DNA of 64,000 nucleotides from Streptomyces jeddahensis (lineage in GTDB: Bacteria; Actinomycetota; Actinomycetes; Streptomycetales; Streptomycetaceae): the NCBI RefSeq assembly GCF_001642995.1, contig NZ_LOHS01000114.1, forward strand, positions 1 to 64,000. Direction: 5' to 3'. Shown here one piece after another: positions 32,720-41,543 of the stretch. Position 1 is the first letter of the stretch, and every line of letters begins with the position of its first letter. A model generated the notes under the pieces. The model was not told the DNA's origin, searched no databases, and was given only the letters and a program-made list of their open reading frames with translations. Made by a program: the position numbers and the translations under genes.

Positions 32720-33870
32720 CGGCCACCGGCACGACCTCCTCCGACTTACGTGCCCGCCTCGCGGTGGGCCTGGTGTTCGTCGTCCTGGGGGCCACGCAGG
32801 GCGGCTGGATGGCCCGCATCCCGGCGATCCGCGACCAGGTCGGCGTGGACACGGCCCAGTGGGGGCTGCTGAGCAGTTCGTCGGCGGCCGGTGACCTCGT
32901 GGCGATCGTGCTGATCACCGTTCTGATCGGCCGGGTCAGCACCCGCATGCTGAGCCTCGCGTCCGCTGCCCTGGTCCTGCTCAACGCGCCGGTGCTGGCG
33001 GGCGCCCCGGCCGTGCCCGCCCTGGTGGTCGGCCTGACGGTGTGGGGGCTCTCGGCGACGTTCCTGGCCACGCCCGTCAACGCGCTCGCCGTCGCGGTGG
33101 AACGCGCTCACGGCGCACCGCTGATGTCTGTCTTCCACGCCGCGTACAGCTGCGGGGTGCTGGCGGGCGGCGCCTTCGGCACGCTCGCGGCGGCCACCGG
33201 CGTCTCGCCGGGCGTCCAGATGGCGGTCAGCAGCGGCGTCCTGGGGGCGCTGCTGCTGGCGCTGGGAGGCCGGCTGCCGGACGAGGCGATCCGCAAGGAG
33301 AAGCGCCGGCCGATCAGGCACCGCTTCACCCCCCAGCTGGTCCTGCTCGCCGCCATCGCGTTCCTGGCGTCCTTCGTGGAGGGGGCGGCGTCCCAGTGGA
33401 GTTCGGTGTACACGTCCGACTTCCTGGACGAGGGACCGGCGCTCGGCGCGGCGACGTACACATGTTTCTCTGTCGCCATCCTCGTCTGCCGGCTGGTGGG
33501 CGACCGGCTCGTGGCCCGCCTGGGGCGCCGCGCCTTCGTACGCCTTTCGCTGCTGACCGTGGCCCTGGGCGTGGCACTGGCCCTGGTCCGGCCCGCCCTG
33601 CCGCTCGCCCTGGCCGGTTTCACCCTCGCCGGACTGGGCATCGCCTGCGTGCTCCCGGCGGCGATCGCCCTGGCGGGGCGGCAGCCCGGGGTACCGGCCG
33701 GTGAGGGCGTGTCGGTCATCACCCTCGGCCAGTGGCCGGGCTTCCTCCTGGCGGGCCCGGCCGTGGGCCTGCTGGCGGGCGCGACGGATCTGCGGGTGGC
33801 GCTGGGGACGCTGGTCGTCGCGGGCCTGGGCGCGGCCGGGCTGACGCGGTGGGTGACGGTCCGGGGGTGA
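32716..33870 (+). CDS. MFS transporter with a TTA codon, last gene of the galactan operon
   Basis: The 384-residue, 12-helix protein opens TSSDLRARLAVGLVFVVLGA; a short cytoplasmic linker (RKEKRRPIRHRF) divides the two halves. The motif-A region is unusual. Codon 11 is TTA (32746-32748), decoded only by the bldA tRNA in Streptomyces, so this last gene may be made only in late growth even though it is overlapped with its neighbours. The resemblance to FucP/NarK-type or efflux MFS is too weak to name a substrate. Confidence 0.85.
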   Translation: MTATGTTSSDLRARLAVGLVFVVLGATQGGWMARIPAIRDQVGVDTAQWGLLSSSSAAGDLVAIVLITVLIGRVSTRMLSLASAALVLLNAPVLAGAPAVPALVVGLTVWGLSATFLATPVNALAVAVERAHGAPLMSVFHAAYSCGVLAGGAFGTLAAATGVSPGVQMAVSSGVLGALLLALGGRLPDEAIRKEKRRPIRHRFTPQLVLLAAIAFLASFVEGAASQWSSVYTSDFLDEGPALGAATYTCFSVAILVCRLVGDRLVARLGRRAFVRLSLLTVALGVALALVRPALPLALAGFTLAGLGIACVLPAAIALAGRQPGVPAGEGVSVITLGQWPGFLLAGPAVGLLAGATDLRVALGTLVVAGLGAAGLTRWVTVRG

Positions 33871-34004
33871 GCCGGGGCCGTCGGCCGGCGGGCGGTCCGG
33901 CCGTGAGCCGGGGCCGTCGCCCGGCGGGGCTGGCCACCCTGTCGCTCACTGTTTCCCCAACTCGCCTTGCACACCACACTGGTTCGCGTTGAATCTGAGC
34001 ATCA

Positions 34005-34036
34005 TTCAGCTTCTGCATCGTTCAGCTTCTGCTTCC
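34005..34036. repeat. 16-bp tandem repeat in the leader of the secreted phosphatase gene
   Basis: TTCAGCTTCTGCATCG (34005-34020) is followed by TTCAGCTTCTGCTTCC (34021-34036), 50 bp before the ATG at 34085. It may bind a regulator. Confidence 0.6.
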
Positions 34037-34084
34037 TTCCGCCCCACCCCGTCCCGTCCCCTTCCCCGACCGGAGACACCCCCC

Positions 34085-35404
34085 ATGAGACGACTGATCG
34101 GCACACTCGCGGCCGCCGCGCTGGCCCTCACCGGCCTCGCCACCACCGGCTCGACCCCGGCGGCCGCCGCGACCTCCGGCTCCTTCAACGTCCTCACGTA
34201 CAACATCGCCGGTCTGCCGCTCGGCCTCGGCGACAGCGACCCGGAGACCAACACCCCGCTCATCGGGCAGCGCCTCGGCCCGTACGGCATCGTCAACGTC
34301 CAGGAAGACTTCAACTACCACGCGTCGCTGTACGCGAACGACAGCCATCCGTACCGCACGGCGACCAGCGGCGGTGCCGGCATCGGCGACGGCCTCAACA
34401 CCCTGTCCGACTACGCCTTCGAGGACTTCCAGCGCGTCGACTGGGACGACTGTACGGGCACGGACTGCCTCACTCCGAAGGGGTTCTCGCTCGCCCGGGT
34501 CCGGCTCGCCGAGGGCGTGTTCGTCGACCTGTACAACGTGCACACCAACGCGGACGTGACGGACGAGGCGCTGGCGGCACGCCGCGCCAACATCGAGCAG
34601 CTGTCGGACTTCATCCAGGCCAACTCCGCGGGCAACGCGGTGATCGTCATGGGCGACACGAACACCCGCTACACGCGCACCGGCGACAACATCCGCACCC
34701 TCGTCGACGAGAACGGCCTCACGGATGCCTGGGTGCAGTTGGTCCGTGGCGGCAGTGCCCCCGCGCAGGGCAGCGACGCGCTGGTGTGCGACTCCGCGGC
34801 GCCGACGGACGACTGCGAGGTGGTCGACAAGGTCCTCTACCGCGGCAGCGACCTCGTGAAGCTGACGGCCACCCGCTACCACAACGACTGGGCGTCCTTC
34901 ACGGATTCCGACGGTGAGCACCTGTCGGACCACTACCCGCACACCGTCGACTTCTCCTGGTCCCTGCCGTCCACGCTCCGCGCGAGCGACTTCTTCGGCG
35001 GCCCGCACGGCACCGCCTTCAACGACGCGGACGACCTGCCCGCCGCGCCCGCGCCCCGCACCCTCACGCTGCGTGGCGCATCCCGCCTCGACGCGGTGTC
35101 GCTCACGCACGACGGCGGTACGGTCCTGGCCCACGGCGGTACGGGCGGCACCGCGACCTCGCTCACGCTGGCCTCCGGCGAGCATCTCACGTCGGTGAAG
35201 CTGACGAGGGGCCAGAAGGACGGTCGTACCCGGATCTTCTCGGCGTCGTTCACCACCGACAAGGGCCGTACCCTCACCTCGGGCACGGCCACGTCGGACT
35301 CCGTCACCTACACCGCGCCGTCCGGCTGGGCGATCGTCGGTTTCACGGGCCGCGCCGGCGACGAGATCGACAAGTTGGGGGTGCTGTACGCGCCGATCGG
35401 CTGA
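34085..35404 (+). CDS. Secreted endonuclease/exonuclease/phosphatase-family protein with jacalin-like lectin domain
   Basis: The 439-residue protein has a Sec signal (MRRLIGTLAAAALALTGLAT, cleavage after AAA). A DNase I/sphingomyelinase-like domain (about 35-300) shows YNIAGLP, VNVQEDFNYH with the metal-binding Glu, YNVHTNAD, VMGDTNTRY and the terminal SDHYPHTVDF with His. A C-terminal domain (about 305-439) of repeated beta-strands (LTLRGASRLDAVSLTH, TSLTLASGEHL, WAIVGFTGRAGDEID) has the jacalin-like mannose-binding pattern. It probably hydrolyses phosphodiesters at a sugar-bearing surface; whether the target is lipid or nucleic acid is unknown. Not part of the upstream operon. Confidence 0.8.
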   Translation: MRRLIGTLAAAALALTGLATTGSTPAAAATSGSFNVLTYNIAGLPLGLGDSDPETNTPLIGQRLGPYGIVNVQEDFNYHASLYANDSHPYRTATSGGAGIGDGLNTLSDYAFEDFQRVDWDDCTGTDCLTPKGFSLARVRLAEGVFVDLYNVHTNADVTDEALAARRANIEQLSDFIQANSAGNAVIVMGDTNTRYTRTGDNIRTLVDENGLTDAWVQLVRGGSAPAQGSDALVCDSAAPTDDCEVVDKVLYRGSDLVKLTATRYHNDWASFTDSDGEHLSDHYPHTVDFSWSLPSTLRASDFFGGPHGTAFNDADDLPAAPAPRTLTLRGASRLDAVSLTHDGGTVLAHGGTGGTATSLTLASGEHLTSVKLTRGQKDGRTRIFSASFTTDKGRTLTSGTATSDSVTYTAPSGWAIVGFTGRAGDEIDKLGVLYAPIG

Positions 35405-35408
35405 GCGG

Positions 35409-35615
35409 GTGCGAGGCAGGCCGCCGACCGGCTCGGACTGGTCGGCGGCTCTGAGCCGCTTCTTCCACCAGGACGGCGAACACTCGCAGTGCCCCGGCGG
35501 AGCGGCCCACCACTACGACCAGTCCCTCTGGCTCACCAAGGGCATGGGCTTCGGCGGCGCCGGCGGCGACTGGGGCCAGCGCCTGGACCAGGAATACGTC
35601 AGGCATGGCAGGTGA
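35409..35615 (+). CDS. Small unrecognised ORF, possibly a gene remnant
   Basis: A 68-residue frame directly after the phosphatase stop encodes FFHQDGEHSQCPGGAAHHYD and QSLWLTKGMGFGGAGGDWG. The composition looks protein-like (few arginines, aromatic and Gly pattern) rather than random GC sequence, but there is no clear start or SD. I do not recognise it; it may be the 3' end of a lost gene. Confidence 0.25.
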   Translation: MRGRPPTGSDWSAALSRFFHQDGEHSQCPGGAAHHYDQSLWLTKGMGFGGAGGDWGQRLDQEYVRHGR

Positions 35616-35646
35616 GTCAGCGTGCATCGCCGTGACTCGGCTTGCG

Positions 35647-37074
35647 TCAGCGGGCGAAGACGTCCGCGAACTTGCGGCCCTTGACCACCGGATAGTCGAA
35701 GTCCGTCGCGTTGAAGGCAGTCGCGTAGGTCGTCGTCAGGCCCGAGGTCGTGCCGCGCAGCACCCATGCCGCCCCGTCGTCGTACCCGCCGGACACCACG
35801 TCCTCCCCGAACGCGCCGATCGCCAGGTCCGCCCTGCCGTTGCCGTTGATGTCGCGCAGCCCCAGTGAGGAGCCGAAGTGGTCACCGGCCTCGGCGGCGC
35901 CCGGCACTCCCGACGTGGCCTGGTGGAAGGACTGGGCACCGCTTGTGGTCAGTCCGCCGGAGCCGCCCTTGAGGAACACGATGTTGCCGACATTGCGGCG
36001 GCTGTTCACGTCCTCGTACGAGGCGCCGACCGCGACGTCCGCGTAGCCGTCGCCGGTCGCCTCGCCCACCGCGACGGCGGCGCCGAAGTAGTCGTAGTCC
36101 TCGCTGGTGCCCGGCACACCGGCGCTGTCCTGCGTGTACGTGGTGCCCGTGGCGGGCAGTCCGGACGCCTTGCCGTACCGCACGGTGAACGAACCACCCT
36201 TGCCGGCCGTCGTGTTGCCGGTGACCAGGTCGTCGTAGCCGTCGCCGTTGATGTCGCCCGCCGCGACGGCCCTGTCCCAGGAGGCGGCGCCCCCTCCGCT
36301 GCCCTCGGCCAGCACCGCGTAGTCGGAGCCGATGTCGCCCGGACCGCCGCGCAGGAGGCCCACGTACCCGCCGGTGGCGCCGGTGCTGTCCGTCCGCCTG
36401 CCGTGCACGACGAAGTCGCTGCCGTCGGTGGCGGAGAAGTGCCCGGCGACGATCCCGTCCAGTTGTACGCCCTCGGGCAGGAAGTTCACCTCCGGCGCCA
36501 GCGCGCCGTCCTGGGTGGGCTTCCCGTCGGCGTACCACCAGAACGTGTTGCCACCGACGACGACCAGGTTGCCGGTGCCGTCGCCGTCGAGGTCGGCGAA
36601 CGCGGTGCCCTGTCCGAACCCGTAGGCCTCGGCGTTGGGGGCCGTGAGCATGGAGCCGCCGGACGTGAACGGGTTCGCTCCGCCCCAGACGATGGTGACC
36701 GAGCCGCTCGGCTTGCCCGTGATCTGCTCGTACGGCGCGCCGACGATCAGGTCGGCGTAGCCGTCGCCGTCGACGTCGCCGCTGGTGACGTTCTCGCCGA
36801 ACTGGTCGACGGACTCCGATGTCCCGGGGACGCCCGGCGTGTTCTGGGTGATGTTCACCGAGCGGGCGGGGCTGACGCCGGAGGCCGAGCCGAAGAGGAC
36901 GGTGACCGTGCCACCGCTGGCCTTGGGCGTGCCGATGGCGAGATCGCGGTAGCCGTCGCCGTTGAAGTCGTCCCACAGGCCGGAGGGGGCCGCGACGGAG
37001 GCGGGGGCGCCGAGGGCGGTGGCGGCCAGGACGGCGGTGATGGCGACGGCCAGGGTACGTGCGCGCAAGGTCAT
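35647..37074 (-). CDS. Secreted FG-GAP (integrin-like beta-propeller) protein
   Basis: The 475-residue protein has a Sec signal (MTLRARTLAVAITAVLAATA, cleavage near SVAA). About seven FG-GAP/VCBS repeats follow, each with a calcium loop of the DxNGDG type (DFNGDGYRDLAIG, DVDGDGYADLIVG, DINGDGYDDLVTG, DINGNGRADLAIG) and a GVPGTSE..D.FG spacer. The fold is a seven-bladed calcium-binding propeller. Function unknown; such proteins often sit near secreted enzymes. It has the same architecture as the gene at 47992-49536, with a different sequence between the repeats, so they are distant paralogues. Confidence 0.85.
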   Translation of the reverse strand: MTLRARTLAVAITAVLAATALGAPASVAAPSGLWDDFNGDGYRDLAIGTPKASGGTVTVLFGSASGVSPARSVNITQNTPGVPGTSESVDQFGENVTSGDVDGDGYADLIVGAPYEQITGKPSGSVTIVWGGANPFTSGGSMLTAPNAEAYGFGQGTAFADLDGDGTGNLVVVGGNTFWWYADGKPTQDGALAPEVNFLPEGVQLDGIVAGHFSATDGSDFVVHGRRTDSTGATGGYVGLLRGGPGDIGSDYAVLAEGSGGGAASWDRAVAAGDINGDGYDDLVTGNTTAGKGGSFTVRYGKASGLPATGTTYTQDSAGVPGTSEDYDYFGAAVAVGEATGDGYADVAVGASYEDVNSRRNVGNIVFLKGGSGGLTTSGAQSFHQATSGVPGAAEAGDHFGSSLGLRDINGNGRADLAIGAFGEDVVSGGYDDGAAWVLRGTTSGLTTTYATAFNATDFDYPVVKGRKFADVFAR

Positions 37075-37346
37075 GCTCCCGTCTCGGAACCATGCGGGTT
37101 CGGGGCTCCGGTAGGACCTACGACACGCGTGGTGGACGGATGGTTGTACACGGTGGAAGACAAGGTGAACGGGACCATCCGGTGCGGCAGCGGTTCGCCG
37201 GTGGACCCGCCGGAGAGCGTATGGCGTCGAATCAAACCGATGTCCGTGCGCACTCGCCCTTGGTTGGGGGAACTGCACCGGCCTGTACCGTACGCGCACC
37301 ACGGCGCGTACGGCAGAGCCGTGCGGGCACCGGCGGGTACCGGTCC

Positions 37347-38690
37347 CTAGCGCACCAGGCAGGGCCGCTTGTTGTCGAACGTCCAGCCGGGAATGAGGTA
37401 CCGCATCCCGACCGCGTCGTCGCGCGCTCCCAGCGCCTTCTCCTGGTAGAGGTCGTGCGCGGCGAGCAGCCGGTCCATGTCGAGCTGGATTCCCAGGCCG
37501 GGCGCGCTGGGGATGGCGATCTCGCCGTCGACGATGCGCGGAGGTTCGACGGTGAGCCGTTCCAGGCCCTCCTGCCAGATCCAGTGCGTGTCCAGGGCGT
37601 TGTACTCGCCGGGGGCCGCGGCACCGCAGTGGGCCACCATGGCCAGGGAGATGTCGAAGTGGTTGTTCGAGTGGCATCCCCACGTCAGGCCCATGGCGTT
37701 GCAGAGCTGGGCGACGCGCACGGAGCCCTGCATGGTCCAGAAGTGCGGGTCTGCCAGCGGGATCGACACCGACTGCAGAGCCAGGGCGTGGGTCATCTGG
37801 CGCCAGTCGGTGGCGATCATGTTGGTCGCCGTGGGGAGTCCGGTGGCGCGCCGGAACTCAGCCAGGATCTCGCGGCCCGAGTAGCCGCCCTCGGCTCCGC
37901 ACGGGTCCTCGGCGTACGCAAGGGTGCCCACCAGCGGCCGGCACAACTCGATCGCCTCGCGCAGCGACCACGCGCCGTTGGGGTCGAGGGTGATCCGCGC
38001 CTCGGGGAAGCGGTCCTTCAGCTTCTGGATCGCCTTGACCTCCTCGGCGCCTTCCAGCACGCCGCCCTTCAGCTTGAAGTCGCGGAAACCGTAGAGGTCG
38101 TACGTGGCCTCGGCCTGGCGCACGATCGCCTCGGGGGTCAGCGCCTCCTCGTGCCGGATGCGGTACCACTCCACGTCCGAGTCGCGTTCTCGTACGTACT
38201 CGAGGTCGGTGCGGTCGGGGTCACCCACGTAGAAGAGGTAGCCGAGGACGCGTACGGAGTCGCGCTGCTGTCCGTCGCCGAGCAGGGCCGCGACGGGGAC
38301 GTCGAGGTGCTGTCCGAGAAGGTCGAGGAGGGCCGACTCGACGGCGGTGACGGCGTGGACAGTGGTGCGCAGGTCGAAGGTCTGCAGGCCGCGGCCGCCG
38401 GCGTCGCGGTCGCCGAACCTCTCGCCGATCTCGCGCAGGACGCGCTTGTAGTCGCCCACCTTCGCGCCGACGACCAGGGACTCGGCGTCGCGCAGCGTCT
38501 GCGTGATCTTCTCGCCGCCCGGCACCTCGCCGAGTCCCGTACGGCCCTCCGAGTCCTTCAGGACGACCACGTTGCGGGTGAAGTACGGACCGTGCGCACC
38601 GGAGAGGTTCAGCTCCATCGAGTCCCGGCCGGCGACGGGATAGACGGAGAACTCGGTGATGGTCGGCTGCTGCTGGCTTCCGCTTGTCAT
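37347..38690 (-). CDS. gudD: Glucarate dehydratase
   Basis: The 447-residue protein is an enolase-superfamily enzyme of the GlucD group. KLKG (FRDFKLKGGVLEGAEE) holds the general base pair; DPNGAWSLREAI, EDPCGAE and the Asn in IATDW are metal ligands; CHSNNHFDIS carries the catalytic His. The C-terminus DLYQEKALGARDDAVGM is typical of GlucD. It turns D-glucarate (and probably L-idarate) into 5-keto-4-deoxyglucarate. It shares a cluster with KdgD and a galactarate-type dehydratase, separated from KdgD by a decayed permease gene. Confidence 0.9.
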   Translation of the reverse strand: MTSGSQQQPTITEFSVYPVAGRDSMELNLSGAHGPYFTRNVVVLKDSEGRTGLGEVPGGEKITQTLRDAESLVVGAKVGDYKRVLREIGERFGDRDAGGRGLQTFDLRTTVHAVTAVESALLDLLGQHLDVPVAALLGDGQQRDSVRVLGYLFYVGDPDRTDLEYVRERDSDVEWYRIRHEEALTPEAIVRQAEATYDLYGFRDFKLKGGVLEGAEEVKAIQKLKDRFPEARITLDPNGAWSLREAIELCRPLVGTLAYAEDPCGAEGGYSGREILAEFRRATGLPTATNMIATDWRQMTHALALQSVSIPLADPHFWTMQGSVRVAQLCNAMGLTWGCHSNNHFDISLAMVAHCGAAAPGEYNALDTHWIWQEGLERLTVEPPRIVDGEIAIPSAPGLGIQLDMDRLLAAHDLYQEKALGARDDAVGMRYLIPGWTFDNKRPCLVR

Positions 38691-38738
38691 CAGGGGTCCT
38701 TGCGTCGGAAGGTGATCGGCTGTGGTCGGGTGCTGCGG

Positions 38739-38784
38739 GTTCAGATGCTGAGAGTTCAGGTGCTGAGCGTTCAGACGCTGAGAG
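38739..38784. repeat. 15-bp tandem repeat, three copies, at the permease remnant end
   Basis: GTTCAGATGCTGAGA, GTTCAGGTGCTGAGC and GTTCAGACGCTGAGA lie head to tail. The third covers the stop codon of the GntP remnant (38771-38773), suggesting replication slippage at this site. Confidence 0.75.
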
Positions 38785-39025
38785 TGTCCAGGACCCACTC
38801 GACGGCGAGAACACCGCCCAGGCCGAGGACCGCGAGCGTGGTCGTGTACGTCGTCCGTGCCTTGATCGCGTCGATGACCGACAGGTTGAAGTACTCCTTG
38901 AACATCCAGAAGCCGGGGTCGTTGACGTGGCTGAAGGCGATGGAGCCGCAGGAGACGGCGAGCACCATGAGCTCGGGGTGGACACCGCTGCCGGCGGGCG
39001 CGGCCGCCGGGCGTGCGCCCCCGCG
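38771..39025 (-). pseudogene. C-terminal fragment of a GntP-family gluconate/glucarate permease
   Basis: About 80 codons remain: the frame reads GSGVHPELMVLAVSCGS, FSHVNDPGFWMFKEYF and LAVLGLGGVLAVEWVL to a TGA. SHVND.GFW..KEYF is the hallmark end of GntP permeases. No signal of the other 350 residues is found upstream, where the frame becomes Arg/Pro/Gly-rich nonsense. The gene lies between gudD and kdgD, exactly where an aldarate permease would belong, so transport for this cluster must come from elsewhere. Confidence 0.75.
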
Positions 39026-39183
39026 GTGGCCGGGGCGCGCCCGTCCCACGTCGGTACAGGCCGTCAGGCCGCGTACCGGCGGCTGAGGGCCGGTTGCGTT
39101 GTTGCGTTGTGGGCAATCGTTTCGCAGGGCGGAACGGGTGGGCACAACACCACGACGGCGGGTGCCGTCCCATCAGGCCCGGC

Positions 39184-40131
39184 TCAGCGACCGGCACCCA
39201 CCAGCGTCAGCCCCGTATCCAGCAGCTTCTCCAGTTCGGCCAGGTCCTCCGGACCGGGGTCGGTGAGCGGCGCCCGCACCGGGCCCACCGGCCTGCCGCG
39301 CAGCCGCGCCGCGGCCTTGACGAGGGAGACCGCGTATCCCGGTACCCGGTCGCGCAGCTCGACCAGCGGGACGTAGAACCCGCGCAGCAGTTCCTCGGTC
39401 GTGGCGTGGTCGCCGTTCTGGAAGGCGGTGAAGAAGGCGTTCGCGATCTCGGGTGCGAAGGCGTGGACCGCCGACGAGTACGCGGGCACGCCGACCGTCG
39501 CGTAGGCGCGGGCCTGGATCTCGGCGGTGGCGGCCCCGTTGAAGAAGAGCAGGTGGTCGGGCGCGGCGAGGGTGAGGCGCTGCAGGCGGTCCAGGTCGCT
39601 GTGGCCGTCCTTGAGGCCGATGACGGTGGGGATCTCCGCGATGCGGCGCAGGCTGTCGGCGGTGAAGGCCACCTGGTCGCGCTGGTAGACGACGAGGGGC
39701 AGCTCGGTACCCGCGGCGATCCGGCGCACCTGCTCGACCAGGCCGTCCTGCGGGGCCTTGAGCAGGTAGTGGGGAAGGACCAGCGCGGCGTCCGCTCCGG
39801 CCTCCTCGGCGATTCGCGCGAAGCGCAGAGCCTGCGCCCAGCCGTAGCCGATGCCCGCCACGACCGGCATCCGGCCGTCGGCCACCTCGACCGCCGTGGT
39901 GACGACCTGGCGGTACTCGTCCTCGTCGAGGGCGGTGAACTCGCCCGTGCCGCAGGCGGGGAAGACGGCGCCGGGGGCGGTGGCCAACTGGTCGGCCAGG
40001 TAGGCGCGGTAGGCGTCCAGGTCGAGGCTGCCGTCGTCCGCGAAGCTGGTGAGCGGGAAGGACAGCACGCCGCGCGCCATGCCGTCACGCAGCCGTCGCG
40101 CGACATCCTGGGCCGCCGTGTTCAGTGACAT
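39184..40131 (-). CDS. 5-dehydro-4-deoxyglucarate dehydratase (decarboxylating)
   Basis: The 315-residue protein is a DapA-superfamily aldolase-like barrel. FPACGTGEFTALDEDEYRQV holds the substrate-binding loop, VVYQRD has the Tyr and IGLKDGHSD the Schiff-base Lys; SFPLTSF opens the barrel, as in KdgD. It converts 5-keto-4-deoxyglucarate to alpha-ketoglutarate semialdehyde and CO2. Neighbours: the galactarate-type dehydratase 69 bp upstream and gudD downstream. The semialdehyde dehydrogenase that would finish the pathway is not in this window. Confidence 0.9.
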   Translation of the reverse strand: MSLNTAAQDVARRLRDGMARGVLSFPLTSFADDGSLDLDAYRAYLADQLATAPGAVFPACGTGEFTALDEDEYRQVVTTAVEVADGRMPVVAGIGYGWAQALRFARIAEEAGADAALVLPHYLLKAPQDGLVEQVRRIAAGTELPLVVYQRDQVAFTADSLRRIAEIPTVIGLKDGHSDLDRLQRLTLAAPDHLLFFNGAATAEIQARAYATVGVPAYSSAVHAFAPEIANAFFTAFQNGDHATTEELLRGFYVPLVELRDRVPGYAVSLVKAAARLRGRPVGPVRAPLTDPGPEDLAELEKLLDTGLTLVGAGR

Positions 40132-40141
40132 GAGCTTGTCT

Positions 40142-40153
40142 CCATGTATATGG
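40142..40153. promoter_or_regulatory. Possible operator before kdgD
   Basis: CCATGTATATGG (CCAT and ATGG arms around GTAT) lies 11 bp upstream of the KdgD start. GntR-type operators can look like this, but no GntR gene is in the cluster. Weak evidence. Confidence 0.25.
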
Positions 40154-40199
40154 ACTCGATGTGCAGAGGGGGATGGACGTTTGGTTGAGGCAGGGCGTT

Positions 40200-41375
40200 T
40201 CAGGGCCGGGAGCCCACCTCGTGCACCGCCTGCGTCCAGGCACGGGCCTGCTCGCTGAGGGTGATGCCGAGACCGGGACGCGACGACACGTGCATGCGCC
40301 CCTCGCTGATGTGGAGGCGCTCGTTGAACAGCGGCTCCAGCCAGTCGAAGTGCTCCACCCACGGCTCGTACGGATAGGCCGCGGCGAGGTGCAGGTGGAT
40401 CTCCATGGCGAAGTGGGGCGCGAGCTGCACGTGCTGGTGCTCGGCGAGTGCGGCCAGCTTGAGGAACTGGGTGATGCCGCCGATGCGGGGCGCGTCCGGC
40501 TGGATGATGTCCGCCGCGTCGTGGCGCAGCAGCTCCCAGTGCTCGGCGACGCTGGCGAGCATCTCGCCCGTCGCCACGGGCGTGTCCAATGAGGCGGCGA
40601 GGGCGGCGTGGCCCTGGGCGTCGTACGCGTCGAGGGGTTCCTCGATCCAGGTCAGGCCGAACTCCTCGAGGGCGCGGCCCATGCGCTGGGCGGTGGGCCG
40701 GTCCCACTGCTGGTTGGCGTCGACCATGAGGGGCACGTCGTCGCCGAGGTGCTCGCGGACGGCGGTCAGCCGGCGCAGGTCCGCCTTGCCGTCGGGCTGG
40801 CCCACCTTGATCTTGATGCCGCCGATGCCGTCGGCGAGGGATGCCGTGGCGTTCTCGAGGACCTGCTCGGTCGGGGTGTGCAGGAAGCCGCCGGAGGTGT
40901 TGTAGCAGCGGACGGAGTCGCGGTGCGCGCCCAGCAGCTTGGCGAGCGGCAGACCGGCCCGCTTGGCCTTGAGGTCCCACAGGGCGATGTCGAAGGCCGC
41001 GATGGCCTGCGTGGAAAGGCCACTGCGCCCGACCGAGGCGCCCGCCCACACCAGCTTCGTCCAGATCTTGGCGATGTCGCTGGGGTCCTCGCCGATCAGG
41101 GCGGGAGCGATCTCCTTGGCGTGCGCGAACTGGCCGGGACCGCCCGCACGCTTGGAGTAGCTGAAGCCGATGCCCTCGTGCCCCTGCTCCGTACCCACCT
41201 CGACGAAGAGGAAGGCGACCTCGGTCATCGGCCGCTGGCGGCCCGTGAGGACCTTGGCGTCGCTGACGGGAGTGGACAGCGGGAGGGTGACCGAGGACAG
41301 CTTGAGCCAGGAGATCCTGTCCAGCGTCGCCTCGCCCTGATTCGCGACATACGGCGTCATGTTGGTTGTACTCAC
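40200..41375 (-). CDS. L-talarate/galactarate dehydratase
   Basis: The 391-residue protein belongs to the mandelate-racemase subgroup of enolases. IGGIKIKVGQPD carries the Lys-X-Lys base, VDANQQWD the first metal ligand, WIEEPLDAYD the second, and FAMEIHLHL lies where the His-bearing last strand of the barrel is expected. The capping domain motif KRAGGPGQFAHAKE fits talarate/galactarate dehydratases. The product is 5-keto-4-deoxy-glucarate/galactarate, which enters the KdgD reaction. The gene is divergent from the LysR regulator. Start GTG 41375 was chosen; an ATG 15 bp later is in frame. Confidence 0.88.
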   Translation of the reverse strand: MSTTNMTPYVANQGEATLDRISWLKLSSVTLPLSTPVSDAKVLTGRQRPMTEVAFLFVEVGTEQGHEGIGFSYSKRAGGPGQFAHAKEIAPALIGEDPSDIAKIWTKLVWAGASVGRSGLSTQAIAAFDIALWDLKAKRAGLPLAKLLGAHRDSVRCYNTSGGFLHTPTEQVLENATASLADGIGGIKIKVGQPDGKADLRRLTAVREHLGDDVPLMVDANQQWDRPTAQRMGRALEEFGLTWIEEPLDAYDAQGHAALAASLDTPVATGEMLASVAEHWELLRHDAADIIQPDAPRIGGITQFLKLAALAEHQHVQLAPHFAMEIHLHLAAAYPYEPWVEHFDWLEPLFNERLHISEGRMHVSSRPGLGITLSEQARAWTQAVHEVGSRP

Positions 41376-41507
41376 TACTGGAGAGCTCCGGTGCCTTGAC
41401 GGGTGGGAGCGACGGGCTCCGTCCCGGGGGCCCGCCGCGGTGTCGGCCGGAGCGTTCCGTTCCGGCGTTGCCCTCGAAGCTAAGGCGCCGGAAGATTCTC
41501 GTCTAAC

Positions 41508-41527
41508 TCAAATTTTGCATGCGTTGA
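41508..41527. promoter_or_regulatory. Probable LysR binding site between the divergent aldarate genes
   Basis: TCAAATTTTGCATGCGTTGA has inverted TCAA and TTGA ends with an AT-rich core, in the 168-bp gap between the GalrD gene and the LysR gene, 17 bp before the regulator start. Confidence 0.45.
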
Positions 41528-41543
41528 TACCTGGAGAGCATCG

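Noticed and set aside
35878..37350. Long plus-strand frame (490 codons) opposite the first FG-GAP gene
   Set aside because: Antisense to the calcium-loop repeats; composition is typical of a GC-biased shadow.
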